Source of the DNA: Hydrogenophaga pseudoflava NBRC 102511
GTDB taxonomy: Bacteria; Pseudomonadota; Gammaproteobacteria; Burkholderiales; Burkholderiaceae_C
Direction of reading: 5' to 3'
Assembly: GCF_001592285.1 (NCBI RefSeq)
Contig: NZ_BCWQ01000015.1
Location: 1 to 64,000 of the forward strand
Length of the DNA: 64,000 nucleotides
The notes beneath the pieces are model-generated. The model saw only the letters and a list, made by a program, of their open reading frames with translations, was not told the origin of the DNA and ran no database searches. Both the position numbers and the translations under genes were made by a program. This document shows positions 54,975-62,458 of this stretch, one piece after another. The number at the start of each line of letters is the position of its first letter. Positions within the stretch are counted from its first letter, which is position 1.

Positions 54975-56219
54975 ATGTCTTCAGCTTCTCCCATCTCCGT
55001 ATCACCAGCGCGCCTGTCCGCCGCACAGGTGCTGCTCTGCGGCGCCGCCATCGTCACCCTTTCCATGGGGGTGCGCCACGGTTTCGGGCTCTGGCTGCAG
55101 CCGATCACCCAGGACATGGGCTGGACCCGGGAAAATTTTTCCTTCGCGCTGGCCATCCAGAACCTGGCCTGGGGCCTGTTCGGCATCTTCGCCGGCATGG
55201 CGGCCGACCGCTTCGGCGCCTTCCGGGTGCTGGTCGGCGGAGCGGTGCTGTACGCGGCAGGCCTCGCAGGCATGGCGCTCTCGCCCACGCCGTTCGTGTT
55301 CATGCTGACCGCCGGCCTGCTGATCGGCGCGGCCCAGGCCGGCACCACCTATGCCGTGGTCTATGGCGTGATCGGTCGCCAGATCCCTGCGGAGCGCCGC
55401 TCCTGGGCCATGGGCGTGGCGGCGGCGGCCGGCTCCTTCGGCCAGTTCCTGATGGTGCCTGTGGAAGGCTGGCTGATCTCGGGCTTTGGCTGGCAGCAGG
55501 CGCTGCTCATCCTCGGGGCAGCGGTGCTGCTGATCATGCCGCTGGCACTGTTCCTGCGCGAGCCGGGTTTCACGGGCGGGGCAGCACCAAAGCGCGAACA
55601 GACCATCGGGCAGGCCCTGCGCGAGGCCTTCGGCTACCGCAGCTTCCAGCTGCTGATGGCGGGCTACTTCGTGTGCGGCTTCCAGGTGGTGTTCATCGGC
55701 GTGCACATGCCCAGCTACCTCAAGGACCACGGCCTCTCGCCGCAGGTGGCCAGCTACGCGCTGGCCATCATCGGCCTGTTCAACGTGATCGGCACCTACG
55801 CCGCCGGCGCGCTGGGACAGCGCCTGGCCAAGCGCCACATCCTGGCCTTCATCTACCTGGCGCGCTCGGTCGCCATCGTGGTCTTCCTCTGGGCACCGCT
55901 CACGCCCACAAGCGTCTATGTCTTCTCCGCCGTGATGGGCGTGCTCTGGCTCTCGACGGTGCCACCGACCAACGCGATGCTGGCCCAGATTTTCGGCGTG
56001 GCCCACATGTCCATGCTGGGCGGCTTCGTGTTCTTCAGCCACCAGATCGGCAGTTTCATGGGCGTCTGGCTGGGCGGCGTGCTCTACGACCGGACCGGCA
56101 GCTACGACGTTGTCTGGTACATCTCGATCGCCCTGGGCGTGTTCGCGGCCCTGGTGAACTTGCCGGTCCGCGAGTCGGCCATCGAACGCGGCCCGCAGCG
56201 TGTGGGGGCCGCCGCGTGA
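54975..56219 (+). CDS. major facilitator superfamily transporter, monocarboxylate/oxalate-formate-like (414 aa)
   Basis: Twelve membrane helices. The N-terminal helix Gly-Val-Arg-His-Gly-Phe-Gly-Leu-Trp-Leu-Gln-Pro and helix 2 Trp-Thr-Arg-Glu-Asn-Phe-Ser-Phe-Ala-Leu-Ala-Ile-Gln-Asn match the MCT/OFA group. The MFS loop Ala-Asp-Arg-Phe-Gly-Ala-Phe-Arg lies after helix 2. Such proteins move monocarboxylates, but the substrate is not readable. It is divergent from parE by 166 bp. The stop overlaps the GTG of a 42-codon gene, which is followed by a methyltransferase, so all three are translated together. Confidence 0.87.
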   Translation: MSSASPISVSPARLSAAQVLLCGAAIVTLSMGVRHGFGLWLQPITQDMGWTRENFSFALAIQNLAWGLFGIFAGMAADRFGAFRVLVGGAVLYAAGLAGMALSPTPFVFMLTAGLLIGAAQAGTTYAVVYGVIGRQIPAERRSWAMGVAAAAGSFGQFLMVPVEGWLISGFGWQQALLILGAAVLLIMPLALFLREPGFTGGAAPKREQTIGQALREAFGYRSFQLLMAGYFVCGFQVVFIGVHMPSYLKDHGLSPQVASYALAIIGLFNVIGTYAAGALGQRLAKRHILAFIYLARSVAIVVFLWAPLTPTSVYVFSAVMGVLWLSTVPPTNAMLAQIFGVAHMSMLGGFVFFSHQIGSFMGVWLGGVLYDRTGSYDVVWYISIALGVFAALVNLPVRESAIERGPQRVGAAA

Positions 56220-56344
56220 GGCCGCTGACCGTCAGGGCGCTGGTCTGGGCCGCCGTGGCCCTGGCCCTGCTGGGCACGCTGATGCTCTACCAGCGCCCGG
56301 ACTTCCTGGTGAATCTGGCCGACCAGCTCTGGAGCTGTTTCTGA
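56216..56344 (+). CDS. small single-pass membrane protein (42 aa)
   Basis: A GTG at 56216 overlaps the MFS stop (GTGA) and its own stop overlaps the ATG of the next gene (TGATG at 56342-56346), a strong sign that it is translated. The product starts Met-Arg-Pro-Leu-Thr-Val-Arg, has one hydrophobic helix (about 8-22) and ends Leu-Ala-Asp-Gln-Leu-Trp-Ser-Cys-Phe. I do not know the function; it may be an accessory peptide of the transporter. Confidence 0.7.
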   Translation: MRPLTVRALVWAAVALALLGTLMLYQRPDFLVNLADQLWSCF

Positions 56345-56892
56345 TGCACGGCACGGAGTCGCCCTCCCCCTGGGTGCAACGCTGGTCGCACCTGGTGCCG
56401 GTCGGCGGCACCGTACTGGACGTGGCCTGCGGACAGGGACGGCACCTGCGCTGGTTCGCCGGCCGCGGTCATGCGGTGACCGGCGTGGACCGGGACCCCA
56501 CCGCTGTGGCAGCAGCGGCCAGCGCCGGGCGGGTGGTGCAGGCCGACATCGAGAACGGCCCCTGGCCCTTCGAAGGACAACGCTTCGACGCCGTGGTGGT
56601 GACCAACTACCTCTGGCGCGCGCTGCTGCCCGTGATCGTGGACAGCGTGGCCGAGGGTGGCGTGCTGATCTACGAGACCTTTGCAACCGGTAACGAATCG
56701 GTCGGCAGACCGTCCCGGCCCGACTTCCTGCTGCAGCCCGGCGAGCTGCTGCAGGCCTGCGCCGGCCTGCACGTGGTCGCCTATGAAAACGGCTTCTGCG
56801 ACCACCCGGAGCGCTTCGTGCAGCGCATCACCGCCCTGCGAAAACGTCCGTCAGACGCCTCCGTGCCGGCGCGCCACCTGCTCCCTGACTGA
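56344..56892 (+). CDS. class I SAM-dependent methyltransferase (182 aa)
   Basis: A compact Rossmann methyltransferase: motif I Val-Leu-Asp-Val-Ala-Cys-Gly-Gln-Gly-Arg-His, the acidic ribose-binding end Val-Asp-Arg-Asp, Gln-Ala-Asp-Ile-Glu and the motif IV region Phe-Asp-Ala-Val-Val-Val-Thr-Asn-Tyr-Leu-Trp-Arg. Resembles TehB-like small enzymes. The ATG at 56344 overlaps the stop of the 42-aa gene. Substrate unknown. Confidence 0.85.
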   Translation: MHGTESPSPWVQRWSHLVPVGGTVLDVACGQGRHLRWFAGRGHAVTGVDRDPTAVAAAASAGRVVQADIENGPWPFEGQRFDAVVVTNYLWRALLPVIVDSVAEGGVLIYETFATGNESVGRPSRPDFLLQPGELLQACAGLHVVAYENGFCDHPERFVQRITALRKRPSDASVPARHLLPD

Positions 56893-56912
56893 GCGACTGC
56901 GCTGGGTAGAAT
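56885..56912 (+). promoter_or_regulatory. putative promoter of dapA
   Basis: CTGACT (56885-56890) and TAGAAT (56907-56912) are 16 bp apart, giving a leader of about 80 nt before dapA. The -35 part overlaps the end of the methyltransferase gene. Reasonable but unproven. Confidence 0.45.
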
Positions 56913-56996
56913 GCACGATTCGCGCGCGAGCCGCCGGATCGATTTCCTCAACGTGTCCGGCGCACAGGCCGGCGCCTCTGACTTGAGCCCGAGAAC

Positions 56997-57881
56997 ATGA
57001 AGACCATCACCGGCAGCATCGTTGCCCTCGTCACCCCGTTCCACCCCGACGGCAGCGTCGACTACCCCACCCTGCGCAAGCTGATCGACTGGCACATCGC
57101 CGAAGGCACCGACTGCATCGGCGTCGTCGGCACCACGGGCGAGTCGCCCACGGTGAGCGTCGAAGAGCACTGCGAGATCATCCGCGTCTCCGTCGAACAG
57201 GCCGCCAAGCGCGTGCCGATCATGGCCGGCTGCGGCGCCAACTCCACCGCCGAAGCCATCGAGCTGGCGAAATTTGCCCGTGGCGTCGGTGCCGACTGCC
57301 AGCTGCAGGTCGTGCCCTACTACAACAAACCGACGCAAGAAGGCCAGTACCAGCACTTCAAGGCGATTGCCGAAGCCACCGGCGACCTGCCCATCGTCCT
57401 GTACAACGTGCCCGGCCGTTCCGTCGCCGATATGAGCGTGGACACCGCACTGCGCCTGGCGGCGGTGCCCGGCATCGTCGGGATCAAGGAAGCCACCGGC
57501 AACATCGAGCGCGCCCAGTGGCTGATCCGCGAGGCGCCGGAAGGCTTTGCCATCTACTCGGGCGACGACCCGACGGCGGTCGCCCTGATGCTGTGTGGTG
57601 GCCAGGGCAATGTCAGCGTGACCGCCAACATCGCGCCCCGACTGATGCACGAAATGTGTATGGCCGCCATCGCCGGTGACGCCCGCAAGGCGATGGAGAT
57701 CCAGCGCCGCCTGATGCCCGTGCACAAGAACCTCTTTGTCGAAGCCAATCCGATCCCCTTGAAGTGGGCGATGGAACGCATGGGCCTGTGTGGTGGCACC
57801 ATGCGCCTGCCCCTCACGCCCATGAGCTCCCCGTTGGAACCGGTGGTCGAGGCGGCACTCAAAGAGAGCGGCCTGATCTGA
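56997..57881 (+). CDS. dapA: 4-hydroxy-tetrahydrodipicolinate synthase (294 aa)
   Basis: The first committed enzyme of lysine and diaminopimelate synthesis, condensing pyruvate with aspartate semialdehyde. It has the TIM-barrel motifs [26 protein letters not shown] and the Schiff-base lysine in Gly-Ile-Lys-Glu-Ala-Thr-Gly. The length equals E. coli DapA. It lies 44 bp before bamC; this dapA-bamC order is the one found in E. coli. Confidence 0.97.
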   Translation: MKTITGSIVALVTPFHPDGSVDYPTLRKLIDWHIAEGTDCIGVVGTTGESPTVSVEEHCEIIRVSVEQAAKRVPIMAGCGANSTAEAIELAKFARGVGADCQLQVVPYYNKPTQEGQYQHFKAIAEATGDLPIVLYNVPGRSVADMSVDTALRLAAVPGIVGIKEATGNIERAQWLIREAPEGFAIYSGDDPTAVALMLCGGQGNVSVTANIAPRLMHEMCMAAIAGDARKAMEIQRRLMPVHKNLFVEANPIPLKWAMERMGLCGGTMRLPLTPMSSPLEPVVEAALKESGLI

Positions 57882-57925
57882 TCACGCCGCTGCCAGGTCC
57901 CACCAAGACGTCATCCAAGCTGCCC

Positions 57926-59056
57926 ATGTCCATCACCTCACGCTCTCTGTCTTCGCGCATCCGCCCCACCGTGTCGCTCCGCTGGGGCGCCGTGGCCATG
58001 GCAGCCTTTCTCGCCACGGGCTGCTCCGTGCTCGAGGAAGACAAGATCGACTACCGCAGCGCCCGCCAGGTCAACTCCCTCGAAGTGCCGCCGGACCTGA
58101 CCCAGCTCAGCCGCGAGTCGCGCTACCAGGTGCCTGGCGCCACCGTGACGGCCAGCGGCTACCAGACGGCCCAGCCAGTTGCGGGCTCCTCCGACACCGC
58201 CGCCAGCAAGATCGGCGATGTCCGCATCGAGCGCGCGGGCAGCCAGCGCTGGCTGGTGGTGGACCGCCCTGCCGACAAGGTGTGGGGCCCCGTCAAGGAC
58301 TTCTGGCAGGAGAACGGCTTTGTGCTCACCCTGGACCAGGAAACCCTGGGGGTGATGGAGACCGACTGGGCCGAGAACCGCGCCAAGCTGCCGCAGGACG
58401 TCATCCGATCCACACTGGGCAAAGTGTTCGACAGCCTCTATTCAACGGGGGAGAAGGACAAGTTCCGCACCCGGCTGGAGCGCAACCCGTCGGGCGCTAC
58501 CGAGATCTACATCAGCCACCGCGGCATGATCGAGGTCTACACCGATGCCCGCAAGGACCAGACCGTCTGGCAGCCACGCGCAGCCGACCCCGAGCTTGAA
58601 ACGGAGTTCATGCGCCGGCTGATGGTCAAGCTCGGCGTGACCGAGGCCCAGGCCAAAGCGGTCACCGCATCGGCGCCGGCTCCTTCTGCGACCCGTGTGG
58701 TCACCGTCAACAACCAGCCCACCGTGCAGCTGGAGGACGACTTTGATCGTGCCTGGCGCAGGGTCGGCCTGTCGCTGGACCGCACCGGTTTCACCGTCGA
58801 AGACCGTGATCGCAGCCAAGGCGTGTATTTCGTTCGCTACGTGCCCGCAGACGCCACCGCCGAGTCGGCCAAGCCCGGCTTCTTCAGCCGTCTTTTCAGC
58901 AGTTCGCCCGCCCAGGCCAAGCCGGTGCAATACCGGATTGCCGTGCGCAGCAGCGGCACGAGCACCACGGTGTCCGTGCTGAACGCCCAGGGACAACCCG
59001 ACACCACGGCCGACGGCCAGCGCATCGTCGAGTTGCTGGCCGCTGATCTGAAGTAA
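57926..59056 (+). CDS. bamC: outer-membrane assembly lipoprotein BamC (376 aa)
   Basis: A lipoprotein of the BAM complex that inserts outer-membrane proteins. The signal ends Phe-Leu-Ala-Thr-Gly-Cys, followed by the BamC lasso region Tyr-Arg-Ser-Ala-Arg and Leu-Glu-Val-Pro-Pro-Asp-Leu-Thr-Gln-Leu. Two helix-grip domains follow (Arg-Trp-Leu-Val-Val-Asp-Arg-Pro-Ala-Asp and Phe-Asp-Arg-Ala-Trp-Arg-Arg-Val-Gly), each with Gly-Phe-x-Val/Leu patterns. I use the ATG at 57926, which leaves a longer n-region than usual; a later Met at residue 25 is possible. A strong terminator follows. Confidence 0.92.
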   Translation: MSITSRSLSSRIRPTVSLRWGAVAMAAFLATGCSVLEEDKIDYRSARQVNSLEVPPDLTQLSRESRYQVPGATVTASGYQTAQPVAGSSDTAASKIGDVRIERAGSQRWLVVDRPADKVWGPVKDFWQENGFVLTLDQETLGVMETDWAENRAKLPQDVIRSTLGKVFDSLYSTGEKDKFRTRLERNPSGATEIYISHRGMIEVYTDARKDQTVWQPRAADPELETEFMRRLMVKLGVTEAQAKAVTASAPAPSATRVVTVNNQPTVQLEDDFDRAWRRVGLSLDRTGFTVEDRDRSQGVYFVRYVPADATAESAKPGFFSRLFSSSPAQAKPVQYRIAVRSSGTSTTVSVLNAQGQPDTTADGQRIVELLAADLK

Positions 59057-59069
59057 GGGCCACGCAGGC

Positions 59070-59103
59070 AAAAGAAATGCCGCCCGAGGGCGGCATTTCT
59101 TTT
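59070..59103. terminator. bidirectional terminator after bamC
   Basis: AAAGAAATGCCGCC (59071-59084) pairs with GGCGGCATTTCTTT (59089-59102) around a short loop, and T follows on the plus strand. It terminates bamC and, from the other side, the alanine-rich lipoprotein gene. Confidence 0.85.
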
Positions 59104-59143
59104 GGCCGGACGATTCGGACCTGGGCCCGAACCGGCTGGGCAA

Positions 59144-59500
59144 TTACTGAGCGGGCTTGGCGGCAGCCTTGGCAGCTTCGGCGGCCTTGTCTGCAGCTTC
59201 CTTGGCAGCGTCGGCGCCAGCCTTGGCGGCGTCGGCGGCGGCACCAGCGGCGTCCTTGGCGGCATCGGCAGCAGCGCCAGCGGCGTCGGCAGCAGCCGCA
59301 CCGGCAGCGGCGCCAGCGGCGGCACCAGCGTTGGCAGCGGCAGCGCCAGCATCCTTGGCGGCATCGACAGCGGCGCCAGCGGCGTCCTTGGCAGCTTCAA
59401 CGGCGGGGGCTGCAGCGGGAGCAGCAGCTTCCTCCTTCTTGCCACAAGCGGTCAGGGCGATGGCGGCGAGCAGGCTGGCCAGCAGAACGGTCTTTTTCAT
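59144..59500 (-). CDS. alanine-rich repeat lipoprotein (118 aa)
   Basis: A lipoprotein signal (Met-Lys-Lys-Thr-Val-Leu-Leu, lipobox Leu-Thr-Ala-Cys at 16-19) is followed by Gly-Lys-Lys-Glu-Glu and then about 90 residues made almost only of Ala, Lys, Asp, Gly and Glu. Repeats such as Ala-Ala-Asp-Ala-Ala-Lys-Asp-Ala-Ala-Gly recur with a period near 11, as in LEA-like or apolipoprotein-like helices. It should be an amphipathic envelope-bound helix. The composition also makes it a low-complexity DNA region prone to slippage. Function unknown. Confidence 0.75.
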   Translation of the reverse strand: MKKTVLLASLLAAIALTACGKKEEAAAPAAAPAVEAAKDAAGAAVDAAKDAGAAAANAGAAAGAAAGAAAADAAGAAADAAKDAAGAAADAAKAGADAAKEAADKAAEAAKAAAKPAQ

Positions 59501-59546
59501 GGTGATTCCTCAGGATGTGGATGAAAACAAAAAAATGAATCAACCA

Positions 59547-59573
59547 CAAAAAAACCCGAATCGATGATCCGGG
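59547..59573 (-). terminator. terminator of the minus-strand gene at 59721-60233
   Basis: On the minus strand CCCGGATC, loop ATC, GATTCGGG (one G-T pair), then a run of seven T: a good intrinsic terminator. It lies about 150 bp beyond the gene stop and just before the lipoprotein gene, insulating the two. Confidence 0.6.
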
Positions 59574-59659
59574 CTTGGTTGACCCAGTCGCTTACCGCTA
59601 TTAACGATTGCGATCTGGAACGAAATCATACGCCGGAACTGCAAATCCGTATTTACCCT

Positions 59660-59683
59660 TGTCAACTTTTTCTTTTGTTGACA
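59660..59683. promoter_or_regulatory. 7-bp inverted repeat with TTGACA-like arms
   Basis: TGTCAAC (59660-59666), 10-nt T-rich spacer, GTTGACA (59677-59683). It lies in an AT-richer gap downstream of the minus-strand gene. Both arms resemble a -35 hexamer in opposite directions, but no good -10 box stands at the right distance. It could be an operator for the lipoprotein gene 160 bp away. Confidence 0.3.
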
Positions 59684-59720
59684 GTTGGCGTTGCAAAAAC
59701 ACACGCCGTTAGGATTCTTG

Positions 59721-60233
59721 TCACAAACCGAGGACCGTCGCAGGAAACGAAGGGCAGCCCTGCTGCCAGCAGGCCTGCAACCGTTCCTGGAGCAGCGTTC
59801 GGCGCTCGGGTCGGCGACTGGCGACCATCAGACAACGGCCGATGTCCAGCCGCTCCATGGTCCAGTCGGGTGACCAGATGGCACTGGGCAGTTCACCCCC
59901 CGCCACCGCGCGGCATGCGTGGGCTTCGACGATGTGCGACCAGGTCGTGCGCCACTGCACGAGCCTGGGATGCAACTCGCGCAGCCGGTCAAAGTCCATG
60001 GCCATGAACTGGATCTTTCTGCCGCGACAGGCCCAGTCATTGAGGGCGTCAATGACGGACCTCTCGCCCAGAGGCCAGTCGGCGAAATCAGGATCACTGA
60101 GCACAATCTGGGTCCAGCCATCGCGGGCGGCGGTTTGCAATGCCAGCCGCACCAGATCCGCAAACTCGCGGCGCCCCTGAATACGCCCTTCCGGCAATGC
60201 CGGGAGATCGTCCGGTATCGGCTGTTGCGTCAT
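59721..60233 (-). CDS. conserved-looking protein of unknown function (170 aa)
   Basis: A soluble 170-residue protein, translated 3 nt after the oxygenase stop, with GGA upstream, so it is coupled to that gene. Residues about 45-90 read like an alpha/beta fold (Ile-Val-Leu-Ser-Asp-Pro-Asp-Phe-Ala-Asp-Trp-Pro-Leu-Gly; Phe-Met-Ala-Met-Asp-Phe-Asp), then Trp-Arg-Thr-Thr-Trp-Ser-His-Ile. I do not recognise a named family. Coupling suggests a role linked to the ribosomal oxygenase or merely a shared promoter. Confidence 0.75.
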   Translation of the reverse strand: MTQQPIPDDLPALPEGRIQGRREFADLVRLALQTAARDGWTQIVLSDPDFADWPLGERSVIDALNDWACRGRKIQFMAMDFDRLRELHPRLVQWRTTWSHIVEAHACRAVAGGELPSAIWSPDWTMERLDIGRCLMVASRRPERRTLLQERLQACWQQGCPSFPATVLGL

Positions 60234-60236
60234 CTC

Positions 60237-61409
60237 TCAGTCCTTTTCACCACCCGCCGTGGACTCCGCATGGAGCCAGCCGGCCTCGAACCAGTCCTTC
60301 AACAGGGCCTGAGCGTCGGCGCTGGCACGGCGCACCTGCGCCGCACCCAGGCGACGTTGATCTGCCAGGACGCGCATGAGGCGAGCGTCGGCTCCGCCGG
60401 CCCGAAAACTCTCTCCGTTGATGAACAGGTGCCTTGCGTCGTACATCATTCGGGTGCGCCGGTCCAGGCGCAACGCCGTCCCAGGCTGCCATGGGCCCAC
60501 AGGCTCTTCGAACCACACACGGGGCTTGGGCTCGGTCATCACTTCGCCGAGGGCGCAGGCCAGCGAAGTGCGCTCGGCGAGCATGCGCTGCAGGGCATCG
60601 GCCGCGAATGCCTCCAGTGAGGCCGGCATCGCGGCCGGGTGGTCGGTGGCCTCCTGCCCGGGGTCGCGGTACAGCGTGCTGTCCTCGAACTCGTCGGCCA
60701 TGCGTTGGAGCAGTTCGCCGGCGAGCCCTCCGCGCTGGGGCACGCGGAATCCCGCCGAGTAGGTCATGCAGTCGTCGCCGACGGCAATGCCGTCGTGTGC
60801 CCAGCGCGGCGGCAGGTACAGCATGTCCCCGGGGTTGAGCAGGTGCTCCTGCTCGGGCTCGAAGTTGCTCAGTATCTTGAGCGGAACATCAGGCTCCAGC
60901 GAGAGGTCCTTTTGCCGCCCGATGCGCCACAGACGCTGGCCGCTGGCCTGCAGCAGGAATACGTCGTAACTGTCGAAATGGGGCCCTACACCACCGCCAT
61001 CGCTGGCCCAGGAAATCATCAGGTCGTCCAGGCGCGCGTCGGGCACAAAACGGAACCGGCCCAGCAGATCGTGCGCCGCGTCCAGGTGAAGGTCCACCCC
61101 CTGCACCAGCAGGGTCCAGCGCTTCTGTTTCAGGGGCGGAAAGGCCGTGCGGGCAAAGGGACCGTGCCGGAGCTGCCACCCGGCCGGCTTGTGCACGATC
61201 AGGCGGGACTCGACCGATTCCTGCGCGGCCAGCGCAAACAGCTCGGGACGTGTGAGCAGGGGCTGGAAACCGGGGAAGGCATTGCGGATCAGCAGGGGCT
61301 TTTTCTGCCAGTAGCGCTGCATGAACCGGGCCGGCGACATGCCGCCCAGCATCTGCGCCGGCAGGTCCACAGAAGGAGCGCCTGCGATGGAATCGGTGTG
61401 TGGTGTCAT
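60237..61409 (-). CDS. roxA: JmjC ribosomal oxygenase, YcfD/RoxA-like (390 aa)
   Basis: An iron(II)/2-oxoglutarate dioxygenase; the E. coli homologue YcfD hydroxylates an arginine of ribosomal protein uL16. The JmjC/cupin core has the metal triad His and Asp in Gly-Pro-His-Phe-Asp-Ser-Tyr-Asp and a distal His in Pro-Arg-Trp-Ala-His-Asp-Gly. Leu-Tyr-Leu-Pro-Pro-Arg precedes it. The N-terminal Trp-Gln-Lys-Lys-Pro-Leu-Leu-Ile-Arg-Asn-Ala-Phe-Pro is the family hallmark, and a helical dimerisation region plus a C-terminal winged-helix-like part complete the usual length. It is divergent from the SlyD-like gene by only 14 bp. Confidence 0.93.
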   Translation of the reverse strand: MTPHTDSIAGAPSVDLPAQMLGGMSPARFMQRYWQKKPLLIRNAFPGFQPLLTRPELFALAAQESVESRLIVHKPAGWQLRHGPFARTAFPPLKQKRWTLLVQGVDLHLDAAHDLLGRFRFVPDARLDDLMISWASDGGGVGPHFDSYDVFLLQASGQRLWRIGRQKDLSLEPDVPLKILSNFEPEQEHLLNPGDMLYLPPRWAHDGIAVGDDCMTYSAGFRVPQRGGLAGELLQRMADEFEDSTLYRDPGQEATDHPAAMPASLEAFAADALQRMLAERTSLACALGEVMTEPKPRVWFEEPVGPWQPGTALRLDRRTRMMYDARHLFINGESFRAGGADARLMRVLADQRRLGAAQVRRASADAQALLKDWFEAGWLHAESTAGGEKD

Positions 61410-61423
61410 GGGACAATTGTCGG

Positions 61424-61963
61424 ATGAAAATCACCGAACAATGTGTGGTCGCGCTGACCTGGACACTCAAGGACACGCTGGGCGAAGAACTCGATGCACT
61501 GGACGAGCCCGTCGAGTTCCTGGTGGGTGGCAATGATCTGCTGGCCAGCCTGGAGAAGGCGCTCCAGGGCCACGAGGCCGGCGATTCGCTGGAACTGCAG
61601 CTGGAGCCGCACGACGCCTTCGGTGACTACGACGACCGGCTGCTGTTCCTGGAGCCGCGCCACCTGTTTCCCGAGCACCTGGAAGAAGGCATGGGCTTCG
61701 AGGGACTGCCGGAGGGTTGCAGCGCCGCTGCCCCCAAGGACCGTCTGTTCTTCGTCAGCGACATCTACCCGGACCACGTGGTCATGGACGGCAACCACCC
61801 GCTGGCGGGCATCGCGCTGCGCATCCGGCTGAAAGTGCACGACGTGCGCGAGGCCGAGGTCAGCGAAATCGGCCGGGGCACGCTGGGCACCGGCTTTTTC
61901 CGGATGCAGGTGGACCCCTCAGGTCCCGGCGACGAACCGCCTCAGGCTCCCACCCTGCACTGA
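61424..61963 (+). CDS. slyD: FKBP-type peptidyl-prolyl isomerase, SlyD-like (179 aa)
   Basis: A cytoplasmic folding helper. The FKBP part is split by the insert-in-flap domain as in SlyD: Met-Lys-Ile-Thr-Glu-Gln-Cys-Val-Val-Ala-Leu, Leu-Glu-Lys-Ala-Leu-Gln-Gly-His-Glu-Ala-Gly-Asp, Glu-Pro-His-Asp-Ala-Phe-Gly-Asp-Tyr-Asp-Asp-Arg, and Gly-Asn-His-Pro-Leu-Ala-Gly at the return to FKBP. Unlike E. coli SlyD the C-terminus has no metal-binding His/Cys-rich tail. The ATG at 61424 is used; an earlier GTG/ATG would overlap roxA. Confidence 0.9.
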   Translation: MKITEQCVVALTWTLKDTLGEELDALDEPVEFLVGGNDLLASLEKALQGHEAGDSLELQLEPHDAFGDYDDRLLFLEPRHLFPEHLEEGMGFEGLPEGCSAAAPKDRLFFVSDIYPDHVVMDGNHPLAGIALRIRLKVHDVREAEVSEIGRGTLGTGFFRMQVDPSGPGDEPPQAPTLH

Positions 61964-61985
61964 CGCAGCGCGCGGGCTGCGCCGG

Positions 61986-62435
61986 TCAGCCGCGCCCGGT
62001 CGATCCGTAACCGCCCGCGCCGCGTTCGCTGGCCTGGGCGAAATCACTCACCACATTGAAGCGGGCCTGCACCACGGGCACGATGACCATCTGCGCAATG
62101 CGCTCCATGGGTTCGATGGTGAAGGCCACATCGCTGCGATTCCAGGCGCTCACCATCAGCTGGCCCTGGTAGTCGCTGTCGATCAGACCGACCAGGTTGC
62201 CCAGCACGATGCCGTGCTTGTGGCCCAGCCCCGACCGGGGCAGGATCATGGCGGCGTAGCCCGGGTCGGCGAGGTGGATCGCCAGCCCGGTCGGCACCAG
62301 TTGCCAGGCGTTGGGCGCCAGGGTCAGCGGCGCGTCCAGGCAGGCACGCAGATCCAGGCCCGCGCTGCCGGCCGTCGCGTAGGAGGGAAGCTGGCCCGCC
62401 ATGCGCGGATCCAGCACCTTGACATCAATCTGCAT
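61986..62435 (-). CDS. dut: dUTP diphosphatase (149 aa)
   Basis: Hydrolyses dUTP to dUMP, keeping uracil out of DNA and supplying thymidylate synthesis. All five trimeric dUTPase motifs are present: [28 protein letters not shown] and the C-terminal [10 protein letters not shown]. The ATG at 62435 begins Met-Gln-Ile-Asp-Val-Lys-Val-Leu. Length matches E. coli Dut. It follows the TRAP permease gene by 23 bp. Confidence 0.97.
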   Translation of the reverse strand: MQIDVKVLDPRMAGQLPSYATAGSAGLDLRACLDAPLTLAPNAWQLVPTGLAIHLADPGYAAMILPRSGLGHKHGIVLGNLVGLIDSDYQGQLMVSAWNRSDVAFTIEPMERIAQMVIVPVVQARFNVVSDFAQASERGAGGYGSTGRG

Positions 62436-62458
62436 GTTTCGGGTTCCGCAGAAGGGGC

